From NCBI GenBank assembly GCA_025363675.1, contig JANYDJ010000142.1, forward strand, positions 1 through 53,525: DNA of 53,525 nucleotides, in the 5' to 3' direction. Origin of the DNA: Flavobacteriaceae bacterium. Lineage in GTDB: Bacteria; Bacteroidota; Bacteroidia; UKL13-3. Positions 39,901-48,288 of the stretch are shown one piece after another. The translations under genes were made by a program, and so were the position numbers. The notes under the pieces were generated by a model, which ran no database searches, was not told the DNA's origin, and saw nothing but the letters and a program-made list of their open reading frames with translations. Position 1 is the first letter of the stretch. Each line of letters starts with the position of its first letter.

Positions 39901-41963
39901 TTAGCAGTTCTAATGCCGCACAAATTTTTGGAGCTTGGATTGACTTTAATCAAAACAGTACTTTTGATGCCAATGAATTTTATAATAGTGGCAATGCGAT
40001 TAATGCAAGTGCAAATGATTCATTTACCATATCAATTCCGTGCAATGCAAAATTAGGATATACACGTATTAGGGTTCGTTCACGCTCTAGTCAAGCTACA
40101 CTTACCAGTGGCGACCCTTGCACACAATTTGGTAGTGGCGAAGCTGAAGACTACACCATATTGATTGCTGATAATGAAAATACAGGTGCTTTAGGAAAAG
40201 ACAAGTTGTTATGTTCTAATTCTATCTTATCACTTAGCCCTGGTGGTGGATATTATAGTTATGATTGGAGTACCGGTGACACTACAAGCTCTATTGGAAT
40301 AATAACTCCGGGTACTTATTATGTAACATACAAAACAGGATCGGGCTGTGTGAACACTGACTCTATCAATATCGGCTCATCTACTATCAGCGTTTCTGTG
40401 GGTAATGATACTGCAATATGCAATGGCGGACCCGCTACTTTTGATGCAGGTGTCGGTTATGTTACCTATTTATGGAACACGGGCGATACCACTCGTAAAA
40501 TTACGGTTACCACTCCTGGTTTTTATTATGCTACGGTCACCAATTCCGATGGCTGTGCGGCTACAGATACTGTTGAGCTCATCAAAAAACAACCCGCTAA
40601 TTTCACTCTTGGTGCCGATCAAAATGTTTGCATTGGCTTTAGTACAACCCTCGATGCCGGTTCTGGATTGTTGGGTTATAAATGGAACACGGGCGATACC
40701 ACACAAAAAATTACGGTAAACCAAACAGGTACCTACTATGTGGCTGTTGTAGACAACGGAGGCTGTGCAGGTTTGGACAGCATTAATATAACTGTAGTAA
40801 AAGCAACTACAAATTTTGGAAGTGATATAACAACTTGCTTTGGAAACACGGTAACATTAGATGGAGGAAATAACAAATCATATAAATGGAATACAGGTGC
40901 TACCACACAAACAATAAGCTTAACAAATGTAGGTACAGGTGTATTTATAGTGGATGTGGTAAGTGCTGATGGATGTAAAGCTACAGACACAATTGGAGTA
41001 ACCATTAACCCATTGCCAACAGTAAGTTTGGGTGCCAATAAATATATATGTAATGGCGGGCCACTGGCTTTAGATGCAGGCAGCGGACAAGGTGCTTATA
41101 GCTGGAATACCGGTGCTACCACACAAATATATAATGCAACTGCGGCAGGAACATATCAGGTCATTGTTACTTCACCTCAAGGTTGTATAGATAGTAGTTC
41201 TATAACACTAACAGCCTCTTCAGTATCAGTAAATGCTGGACCAGACCGCACTTATTGCGTAGGAAGTGTAGATTCGTTTTTTGTAGCACAGGGATATGGA
41301 AGCTATTCTTGGAAAGATTTAAGCAATGGCGTGGTAATGAGTGTTGGAAATTATTTCACACCCGTTAAAACGGGCACTTATACTATTGCTGTATCCAATG
41401 CAAATGGTTGCACCGCAACTGATACAGTGATGGCTACAATTAATCCAGTACCCGATGCTACATTTACCTATGCTTGGATTAGCCAAGTGGTAAACTCCGT
41501 TAAGTTTACACCAACCAAATCAGGGCAGGGAGCTTATAAATGGGATTTTGGAGATGGTGGACAAAACGTTCAAGAGAGCCCTATCTATACCTATGCTACC
41601 TTTGGCACCTATAAGGCTACATTAACAGTTACCACTGCTGCAAATTGTGCTAAATCAACGGTGCAATCGTTATCAATAACTGGCGTATCGCAAACTGAAA
41701 CAAACTTGTTTGGTGCAAGCGTAATGCCCAATCCTTTTAATACACAAAGTATATTACAATACACATTGCCCAAAGGTGATTATATAACCGCAGCTATATA
41801 TGATATACAAGGGAACCTTGTTGAAACATTATATAATGGCAAACAAGAAAGTGGCAAACAGCAACTTACTATTGATGGCAGTAAATTAGCCGCGGGTTTA
41901 TACATAGTTCGCATTTCAGGATTAAATAGCAACTCTTTAATTAAGTTGACCAAAACAGAATAA
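36930..41963 (+). CDS. Giant T9SS type A sorting-domain protein with GEVED-like, PKD and repeated cysteine-containing modules
   Basis: Three GEVED-like modules (WIDYNGDSDFVDAGEKL...YGYGETQDYDITL; WGDWNQNGSFDAGEW...YGSGETEDYVIYV; WIDFNQNSTFDANEF...FGSGEAEDYTILI), PKD YKWDFGDGG, C-terminal SVMPNPFNTQSILQYTLPKG...GLYIVRISG. Confidence 0.88.
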   Translation: MLKKSKMKILTSVFTLLVLLSNFAAKAQTYCQPQYTNGTQFGVFTTLVAIDSLFDSTGASGSPYYTYNPTTTTSLYIGNTYLMQMSPGTLNISNSMSVWIDYNGDSDFVDAGEKLIQMNNMPINTTRSSFYLTIPCGAKLGKTRLRVRNMFNNNNTNMAPCATYGYGETQDYDITLLENTLHVTTSTATQNNTYNIGKGTSNQELLCLKIFVAGCSDTATMTQINFNLNGTTDTVDITNASVYYTGNTNQFGTGTSFGSLSSPGSSFSITGSQNLLRDTNYFWLAVDIASNATVGNIIDAEVLTFVADSMQDTPTIKAPNGKRIIANPMKFKDLNATQYTTGQVGLGTTNNEIIGIEIDMSNNGAQVPLTSLAFHTAGCTNAGNDITKARLYYTGNTTYFDSTIYTFGSSISNPNGSMVFNGQVYLQTGTNYFWLTYDVAAAATLGDSLDAVLDSAIINGITKTATVSDPVGERFILNNYCVPVHPACATSYIDGVIFGDISNTKSGCSSLNGNGYNDYSQSSYFTTVNKGNVYDLTVVNSNVNQTFSFWGDWNQNGSFDAGEWTQVHTGNQLNANGTATKAITIPCSATKGWTKIRLRSRGVPANNGSGDACTQYGSGETEDYVIYVTDSQVFQKTTVTASTADIAGGATNNVIVKIKMMASNCTSTPQATDFYLKTTGSTNASSDITNAKMWYTGAVDTFKTTTQFGSTLTSPSGSMNFSGSTNMAVGINYFWLSYDIASGATNGDYVDALCDSFKVSGKIYIPEVTAPSGNRKIAALMTFKDAVAMHKDTTPVVAGSTGNQILTVAVVMNQGASVNLTDMTFNATGSTSITGDIVNARLYTSGTSKTFNIASMTKIGNTITALNSTFTFSGTAALVPDTNWFWLVYDINAAATGNNVIDAECVSMKINAIMDTPSVTTPSGSRSVLLTYCLPQFQGGCGQQFIQSVYFNTIKNVNSGCTSGTSNRFTNYPITSYTTTVLKGNKYELKISSSNAAQIFGAWIDFNQNSTFDANEFYNSGNAINASANDSFTISIPCNAKLGYTRIRVRSRSSQATLTSGDPCTQFGSGEAEDYTILIADNENTGALGKDKLLCSNSILSLSPGGGYYSYDWSTGDTTSSIGIITPGTYYVTYKTGSGCVNTDSINIGSSTISVSVGNDTAICNGGPATFDAGVGYVTYLWNTGDTTRKITVTTPGFYYATVTNSDGCAATDTVELIKKQPANFTLGADQNVCIGFSTTLDAGSGLLGYKWNTGDTTQKITVNQTGTYYVAVVDNGGCAGLDSINITVVKATTNFGSDITTCFGNTVTLDGGNNKSYKWNTGATTQTISLTNVGTGVFIVDVVSADGCKATDTIGVTINPLPTVSLGANKYICNGGPLALDAGSGQGAYSWNTGATTQIYNATAAGTYQVIVTSPQGCIDSSSITLTASSVSVNAGPDRTYCVGSVDSFFVAQGYGSYSWKDLSNGVVMSVGNYFTPVKTGTYTIAVSNANGCTATDTVMATINPVPDATFTYAWISQVVNSVKFTPTKSGQGAYKWDFGDGGQNVQESPIYTYATFGTYKATLTVTTAANCAKSTVQSLSITGVSQTETNLFGASVMPNPFNTQSILQYTLPKGDYITAAIYDIQGNLVETLYNGKQESGKQQLTIDGSKLAAGLYIVRISGLNSNSLIKLTKTE

Positions 41964-41979
41964 GTAATTCTATTATAAT

Positions 41980-42017
41980 AAAAAAGCCACTCCAAAAAAA
42001 ATGGGGTGGCTTTTTTT
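41980..42017 (+). terminator. Rho-independent terminator
   Basis: AAAAAAGCCACTCC-aaaaaaaat-GGGGTGGCTTTTTTT after the 41963 stop. Confidence 0.88.
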
Positions 42018-42074
42018 ATTATAGTCGCTTATTGCTGTATATAATTTATCTTCACATTACTTGCTTTGCAAGGA

Positions 42075-42160
42075 TTTAGTGGTTAGTAATTAGTAATCAG
42101 TAATCAGTGGCTGACGCTTCATGGACTAACGACTAATTACTAACTACTAATTAGTCGTTC
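42075..42160. repeat. Heptamer-arm inverted repeat with GGCTGACGCTTCATGG core
   Basis: ttagtggttagtaattagtaatcagtaatcagt / ggctgacgcttcatgg / actaacgactaattactaactactaattagt. Confidence 0.88.
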
Positions 42161-43558
42161 CTTAAAAAGCCTGTCTTTTTCGGGCATATATATATTGTAA
42201 ACAAAAGTATAACAATTAAGTTAAAGCCCGCCCCTGCGAGCACGCAATTTATGAAATCACCCTGTATTCCTTTTAGATGGTTGCGTAACATCCTGTGGTC
42301 GAATTTCAGGTGCCCTATTATTGGCTCTATAGAGGCCCTTCTCCTAAACTTCGCTTTTACTTTTAGTATTTCTTGTTTGGTGGCACCCTTTGCCAATAGT
42401 TTGGGGATGCTTATTATAGTATCCGCTATTTTAGTTTTGCCCCTGTACCCTCTGTCGCATATAGCTTCCAGGGGTAGCTTCCCTGTTGTGTATAATACCT
42501 GTTGTAATGTTTGCTCGAGTGTGTTTACATCGTTCATGTTGGTTGCAAAAGTTGTTGCCGCAACCACAATTCCCGATTCTCTGGTTAGTGCTATAGAAGC
42601 CTTTACACCGAACTCGTATTTTTTGTGGTCTTTTCCTTTTGCGATGCAGTAAATATGAGGCTCGTGGAGTGAATATATTTTATTGGAATCAGCCCGTTTT
42701 TGTTTCAGTACTTTTTCAAACAATATAATACATTCCCACAGTTCCGACAATGCTTCTTGTGGTAGTTTTCTTTTGATTTCCTTTAGCAGCTTTCCTGCTT
42801 AGCCCTTAATCTTTTTTATAGCTTTTACCGCCAGTTTTCTTTTCTTTGGCTGGTTAATAAACCTCACTATCAAACGCTGCTGCTTTAGCAAAAACCTAAA
42901 ACTCTGGTGCAGTTTAATATCGTTTTTTTTAGCAATACGCCAACACCCCTTCATCACATCCTGATAAAGTTTTGCGTCCGTGGGGAAAGATGTATCTTTT
43001 TCCTGAACGGTTGTATCGATAATCACAGACTTCTCTTTTGCATCATCGCCATGTATTATAATACTTTGCTTTAATAAAAACGCTTCCCCTTCCTCGCCAA
43101 TCCGTTTTCTGAAATGTACAAGGTCGCTAGGGGTCGCACGGGGGCGTGTCTCTAAAATATTGTTCGCCGCAGAAGTACTACCAATATGGATTCTGCACCC
43201 AGTTGGGGGTAATGTCCTCATCTGATACGCTGAACATACTCTTGAGCAATAAAAGCCCGGCCATCGTCCGCGTGGGAACACTTGGTCTGCCGTTTATAGC
43301 ATAATATTTCCCAAACTCTTTTTCTATCTCGTCCCAATTTATCTGATGGCTCAAAGAAACAATGGGTAGTTTGGGTGAGACGATCTGTTCAAGGCGGACT
43401 TTAAACAAATCAATCTGTGGGACATGTACTATTTTTCCTTGCATTTTCCTCTGAATTTTTAGCAAATGTCAAAAATTACAGGGGATTATTTATAATGTTT
43501 TTTCAACATATATAAGATTACTGCGGAGTTTGAATACTTTTTAAGGAACGACTAATTA
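42148..43558 (-). mobile_element. IS5-family-like insertion sequence (decayed)
   Basis: 22-bp perfect terminal inverted repeats TAATTAGTCGTTCCTTAAAAAG (42148-42169) / CTTTTTAAGGAACGACTAATTA (43537-43558) flank the transposase pseudogene. Confidence 0.85.
42151..43465 (-). pseudogene. IS5-family transposase, inactivated
   Basis: Pieces join as ...SVSDEDI..WVQNPYW(*)YFCGEQYFRDTPPCDP(fs)SDLVHFRKRIGEEG...KKIKG(*)AGKLLKE...DRGYRGK...RRRASIEPIIGHLKFDHRMLRNHLKG; stops at 43178-43180 and 42799-42801, 1-nt frameshift near 43128. Confidence 0.9.
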
Positions 43559-43745
43559 AAAAAATAAGTGAACCTGGGAAATGGAAACCCGCTATCAAAA
43601 ACAAGGAACCTGTGCGATGCAAATATTTGCTGCCATTTAATTTCACCATTGCTAAATAATTTTTATAAGTGAATCTTATCCATTCAAAAGTTAGTAAATA
43701 AAACGAAAGTAATATATATTGTTGTTCATATATTACAATTAGATC

Positions 43746-44747
43746 CTATTTAATCGTTCCCAATTTCACCACTTCAAAATCGGTGGCTTGTACTTTTTTG
43801 AGGTATTGCAAATCGATATCGTTCCAACGCGAATCGGGGGCACCACTAATGAACATATCTGAACCAATATCGGCCAATATTATTCCATAGGTTTTCATTG
43901 CTTTTAATATCACTTGCATATTTGCAGAATAGATACTGATGTCGAAAGTTGATTTCAATCTGAGTCGTGCACCCATAGGCAATGATGCTCCCAATGTACC
44001 TGTTCCATTTACTTTATGGCGTGCTGGATCTACATAGCCTTTATATACTTTTGCTTTGCTTAAAGTAAAGCGAATTGCGTGGTCTATTTTACCAGAAACA
44101 ACTTCATCGTAACGTATCAAGCAAGGCAGAATGGGCAATCCAGCAGCATCGGCTGAGGTCCATCCATCTGTGCGTGGTGTATTTGTTTTAAGATCGAACA
44201 TGGCACCGCATGAGGCTTGCCAAGTATTTCCTAATGTACCAGCATTATACAATTCATATAATACTTTGTTTTCTATATCAACAGTTAGTACATGACAGTC
44301 GCCATTGCCATAACCCTCAACTTCTGCAGAAAGCGGAATAGGGAATGGGCCTGGTTCACTTTCGTTACCGTAATTTCCATCATAACTATTAGCCCGATAA
44401 TTAACGGGTATTTTTGTTTGGCTCCCACATACTACTGAAAAGGGAATACCTATGGGGACTCCTTGCCAAGTGCCACTAGCAAAATCGGGATGCAGACTTT
44501 TGCTTCCAATAGCAGCAATAATAGCTGCGGAATTGGGATCCAATGCACTGGCAGAAATATCTGTATTTAAAGGATGGTCCGTTGGGAAAATTTGTATCTT
44601 TTCCAAGTCGGCCCTGGTAGGATTGTTACAAGTACTAACATTATTAATAGGGGTAGTAGTTGCTGATTTTTTGTTACAGGCAGTTATCAGTAAAGCTGCC
44701 GATAAAATATATAGAACTTTTTTCATGGTGGTATTTATTTGAAGCAA
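43746..44747 (-). CDS. Secreted lipoprotein, hypothetical
   Basis: MKKVLYILSAALLITACNKKS lipobox (likely start 44729); conserved-looking globular domain of unknown family. Confidence 0.75.
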   Translation of the reverse strand: MLQINTTMKKVLYILSAALLITACNKKSATTTPINNVSTCNNPTRADLEKIQIFPTDHPLNTDISASALDPNSAAIIAAIGSKSLHPDFASGTWQGVPIGIPFSVVCGSQTKIPVNYRANSYDGNYGNESEPGPFPIPLSAEVEGYGNGDCHVLTVDIENKVLYELYNAGTLGNTWQASCGAMFDLKTNTPRTDGWTSADAAGLPILPCLIRYDEVVSGKIDHAIRFTLSKAKVYKGYVDPARHKVNGTGTLGASLPMGARLRLKSTFDISIYSANMQVILKAMKTYGIILADIGSDMFISGAPDSRWNDIDLQYLKKVQATDFEVVKLGTIK

Positions 44748-44762
44748 ATGTAAGGGGAAAAA

Positions 44763-44860
44763 TGGGAATCAGGAATCAGGAGGTCGATTTACGATTTACG
44801 ATTTACGTTGCTGTATAAGCATTGCCCAAATCCAGATTCGCCGCGGCGAACAGAATCCCA
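44763..44860. repeat. Heptamer arrays (GGAATCA, GATTTAC) plus palindromic TTCGCCGCGGCGAA core
   Basis: gggaatcaggaatcagg...cgatttacgatttacgatttacg...attcgccgcggcgaacagaatccc. Confidence 0.75.
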
Positions 44861-44862
44861 AC

Positions 44863-46125
44863 CTAAGGTATATAATTTATCTGTACCGCACTCGATTTTT
44901 TAAAGTCTGAGTCCAATAATAACTGTTCTTGTTTATGGCCATCGTCAAATATTACGGCCACGGTACACGACTTTCGTCTACCTTCGCTAATAGCATATAG
45001 TACCAAATTATTTTCTCCGGGGTCTAACGTAATTACTACCTCGTATTTATGAGCCGTCAAATTATAATTTTCCAGTATCCATCTCCCATTCAAGTTAAGC
45101 GAAACAATATCACCGTCCACTATTTGTTTGTCCCATAATTTTAAGGTGAGTGTAGGGGTATGTATATTTAATATATGTGTAGTTTGCACAGGCCTGCTCC
45201 CCATTGCTTCTAGTGCAGCTTGCTTTTCGGCTTGTTTCCTAACTATCACCAATGAATCGTTTTTTAATTTTTGTGCATGTAATGAATCGTGAAGTATTTT
45301 ATCATAAGAAGGAAAATGTAGTTTGATGGGAATTAATTGAGATAATTTTTTATGCTTATATAATATATTTCTTCCCATCTCGAAGGAGAACATCACATGC
45401 CCATAATTGGTGTGCAGATCATCGTGATCCATCAATATATTTTTTGAATATACATTATAACTGCCATTCATAATAATGGGAGCATAATAAAAATATTTGA
45501 CGCCGGCAAAGAAAACAAGCTTAGTCGTATTTTTTTTGCCCCCGTCGTAGTTGAGGCCAAATTCAACGTATGCTGCATTAATTTGCTTTACATATTGTGC
45601 ATTCAAATCCAGAACAAAATTATCCGGCTGATGCAAAAAATTATCACTCGATAATGAATTTCCTATTCTTCTGTTAATCAAATATCCCGCTCCAATATAT
45701 AAGGACATTTCCAAATCATTATCATCTTTTTGTAAACCAAAAGGTAAATATCCATAAGCTGATAGACACAATGAATGATACAATTTTCGACCTTGCAATA
45801 CTACAGGTACCGAATCATCTGCCTTGGTATCTGTTGCAGAAGGGGTCTTCCTAAATCTGGGATTCACCGCATTTATAGAATGGGCCGACCATTGATAGCC
45901 TGCCTCCAGCCCAAAAAATTCCAAAAACCGATAGTGAATTTTAAGCGGGACACACACTTGGGGAAGTGAAACCCTGTTCGATATTTTAAGATTGGGAGAT
46001 AGGTATGAATTTGCCGCACCGCTGCCTACACTTATACCCGACCTCACACTTATTGAATGCTGTGCTATAGCAGAAAAAAACATCAAATTATATACAAGAA
46101 GCAGAAGAATATATTTCTTTATCAT
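44863..46125 (-). CDS. Secreted/outer-membrane hypothetical protein
   Basis: 420-aa ORF with signal peptide MIKKYILLLLVYNLMFFSAIAQH and beta-rich N-terminal region. Confidence 0.7.
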   Translation of the reverse strand: MIKKYILLLLVYNLMFFSAIAQHSISVRSGISVGSGAANSYLSPNLKISNRVSLPQVCVPLKIHYRFLEFFGLEAGYQWSAHSINAVNPRFRKTPSATDTKADDSVPVVLQGRKLYHSLCLSAYGYLPFGLQKDDNDLEMSLYIGAGYLINRRIGNSLSSDNFLHQPDNFVLDLNAQYVKQINAAYVEFGLNYDGGKKNTTKLVFFAGVKYFYYAPIIMNGSYNVYSKNILMDHDDLHTNYGHVMFSFEMGRNILYKHKKLSQLIPIKLHFPSYDKILHDSLHAQKLKNDSLVIVRKQAEKQAALEAMGSRPVQTTHILNIHTPTLTLKLWDKQIVDGDIVSLNLNGRWILENYNLTAHKYEVVITLDPGENNLVLYAISEGRRKSCTVAVIFDDGHKQEQLLLDSDFKKSSAVQINYIP

Positions 46126-46159
46126 TTATAATTTGCACTATTTTTCACCAACAAATATA

Positions 46160-46312
46160 AGGAGGATTCAGGATTTGGGGGCTGACGCAAAATTTATAAT
46201 GGGATAGAATAATAGCATCGATTCGGGATTGGGACAAAATATTAAAAAACATTTCGTACCATATCTGCAGTATGGTCCCCGATTCTCGAATCCTAAATCC
46301 GGCCCCCTAAGT
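46160..46312. repeat. Heptamer-arm inverted repeat with GGCTGACGC core
   Basis: ggaggattcaggatttgggggctgacgc ... gattctcgaatcctaaatccggccccc. Confidence 0.8.
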
Positions 46313-46948
46313 GAGGTCTTCCAACACCCCTATCCCATCTAAATGGCTTCGGTCGTTGGTTTTGAGAAGGTTGAACTTTTCATTATCATATTCAAATAAA
46401 TAAAGTCCGGTATTGCTGTGGTCATGATCATCCATGTGTTCGAGCCCCATATTTTGTATAAGGCACAAAAAAGATTTGAGTGCCCTGCCGTGCATACAAA
46501 TCAGAATTGTTTTCTCTTGGGTTTGCGAAAGTATATATTCGATGGCAGGTTGTTGGCGAGCGGCCAGTTCTAGCGGACTTTCACCACCTGTAATTTTAAT
46601 ATGCAAATGCCCCTCACGCCATTCCTTCACACGTTTCCAATATTCGTTGTCAAATTCTTTGTTATGCTCTAACCCTTCATGAATGCCCCAGCTAATTTCG
46701 TTGAGCCCTGCTAGTTCTTCAGTAGGCACCCATTTATCAATAAAATGTTGTACCGTTTGGCGGGTACGTTTTAATTTGGATATATATATTTTATCGAAAG
46801 GGATATTTTTATACTTTTTAAAAAATGAATGTGCCTGACTACGGCCGGTATCGTTTAAGTCGCTATCAACACCACTGCCCTGTACAATATTCTTTTTATT
46901 GAAATCCGTTTCTCCGTGTCGTATGATATATACTTTTTTCTTGTCCAT
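46307..46948 (-). CDS. Histidine phosphatase family protein
   Basis: KVYIIRHGETDFNKKNIVQG motif, second His in ILICMHGRALKSF. Confidence 0.9.
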   Translation of the reverse strand: MDKKKVYIIRHGETDFNKKNIVQGSGVDSDLNDTGRSQAHSFFKKYKNIPFDKIYISKLKRTRQTVQHFIDKWVPTEELAGLNEISWGIHEGLEHNKEFDNEYWKRVKEWREGHLHIKITGGESPLELAARQQPAIEYILSQTQEKTILICMHGRALKSFLCLIQNMGLEHMDDHDHSNTGLYLFEYDNEKFNLLKTNDRSHLDGIGVLEDLT

Positions 46949-46977
46949 TAAAAAAATCTATCTGTTAAATATTAAAA

Positions 46978-47010
46978 TAAAAAAAGGCTGTCGTTTGTGG
47001 GGACAGCCTA
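46978..47010 (-). terminator. Rho-independent terminator downstream of rplS
   Basis: Minus strand TAGGCTGTCCCCACAAACGACAGCCTTTTTTT. Confidence 0.85.
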
Positions 47011-47030
47011 ATATATAATGTCGTTGTATA

Positions 47031-47378
47031 TTAACCTCTTTTTTCTTTGATACGAGCCTTTTTGCCTGTAAGTCCGCGTTGGTAGAAGATACGGGCACGT
47101 CTTACTTTACCACGACTCATCACATCTATTTTTTCGATATTGGTACTGTGTATTGGAAAAATACGCTCAACACCTACACCATTAGAAATTTTACGAACAG
47201 TAAAAGTTTCGTTAAGGCCACTGTTGCGGCGTTGTATAACCACACCTTGGTATAACTGGATACGCTCTTTGGTACCCTCTTTAATTTTGTATGATACTGC
47301 TACAGTATCGCCAGCCTTGAATGAAGGAAGATCGGCTTTTAAAAATTCTTGCTCTACGATTTTAATTAAATTGCTCAT
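47031..47378 (-). CDS. rplS: 50S ribosomal protein L19
   Basis: [67 protein letters not shown]. Confidence 0.97.
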   Translation of the reverse strand: MSNLIKIVEQEFLKADLPSFKAGDTVAVSYKIKEGTKERIQLYQGVVIQRRNSGLNETFTVRKISNGVGVERIFPIHSTNIEKIDVMSRGKVRRARIFYQRGLTGKKARIKEKRG

Positions 47379-47443
47379 GATTAGCTTAAAATTTGGGAGT
47401 GCAAAAATAGGGCTTTAACCTTTATAAAAAAACATTTTTTTGA

Positions 47444-47908
47444 TTATTCCTCTTCAACGTCCTCTACTTTGAAAACCAGCTTATTGCTAAACAAAAAATT
47501 AACACCCGAACTAATTACTGTTGCAAAGATAGGGGCAATAAAAAGCCTGTTTTTGTGCAAATATGCCGGCAGAAAATCGGCCACATCCACAAAATAATAT
47601 ACCAATCCAATATTGATGAGGAAGCCAATAGCGTAGACCATAGCAAATCTTCCAAAGTAATTTTTCTCTTTTTTTGTTTGGTGCCTAAAAGTCCAATTCT
47701 TATTCACTGCATAACTCACAAACAAACCGACAATGCTACCCACTACTTGATAAACAAGGTAGTACTTCTTTACATCATGATATAACATCAAATGCAATTC
47801 GCACAGCACCGCATAAGTAATGTAGCCCGCCACAAACGAGGCTGCACCCACTATCCCAAACTTGATAAGTTTACGAACGAGTTTATTTTGGAGAATGATA
47901 CGAATCAT
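47444..47908 (-). CDS. GtrA family membrane protein
   Basis: LIKFGIVGAASFVAGYITYAVL...FVSYAVNKNWTFRHQ...NFLFSNKLVF with 4 hydrophobic segments. Confidence 0.88.
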   Translation of the reverse strand: MIRIILQNKLVRKLIKFGIVGAASFVAGYITYAVLCELHLMLYHDVKKYYLVYQVVGSIVGLFVSYAVNKNWTFRHQTKKEKNYFGRFAMVYAIGFLINIGLVYYFVDVADFLPAYLHKNRLFIAPIFATVISSGVNFLFSNKLVFKVEDVEEE

Positions 47909-47928
47909 AAAGGGGCGGCAAAAATAAT

Positions 47929-48120
47929 GGTTAATGGTTAATGATGAATTATAAATGATGGATGGTTAATGGTTAATGGTTGATGGTTAATGGTTAATGG
48001 TTAATGGGCTGACGCATGATGGTGGATGGTTAATGATGGAGGAAGAATGATTAATGATGAATGGTTAATGAGATGAGACCTGATAATGAATTATAAATGA
48101 TGAATGATGAATTGGCTGAC
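47929..48120. repeat. Long heptamer array (TTAATGG-type) with two GGCTGACGC cores
   Basis: ggttaatggttaatgg...gatggttaatggttaatggttgatggttaatggttaatggttaatgGGCTGACGC...; second GGCTGACGC at 48114-48122. Confidence 0.9.
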
Positions 48121-48146
48121 GCCAGATTTTTGAATTTGGGTGTCAG

Positions 48147-48175
48147 CGTCATTCTGAACTTGTTTCAGAATGACG
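48147..48175. repeat. Perfect hairpin CGTCATTCTGAA-cttgt-TTCAGAATGACG
   Basis: 12-bp perfect arms, 5-nt loop; same unit as in 20161-20238. Confidence 0.9.
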
Positions 48176-48186
48176 TGGTGCTTTTT

Positions 48187-48278
48187 AGAATTTAGTTATT
48201 AGACATTTAGAATTTAACTCTACTGACTTGATACTCGACTTGATACCTGATACTTTATACTTGCTACTTTATACTTAA
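48187..48278. repeat. Heptamer-type array (ATACTTT-like)
   Basis: actgacttgatactcgacttgatacctgatactttatacttgctactttatactt. Confidence 0.65.
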
Positions 48279-48288
48279 TTTCGCGGCC

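Noticed and set aside
40405-41038. Alternative-frame ORFs within the GEVED protein
   Set aside because: Out-of-frame reflections of repeated coding sequence.
44863-46125. OmpA/known porin family assignment
   Set aside because: Signal peptide and beta-rich N-terminal region only; no diagnostic motif, so left as hypothetical.
47929-48278. CRISPR-like array
   Set aside because: Units are 7 nt with no spacers of unique sequence, and no cas genes are in the window.
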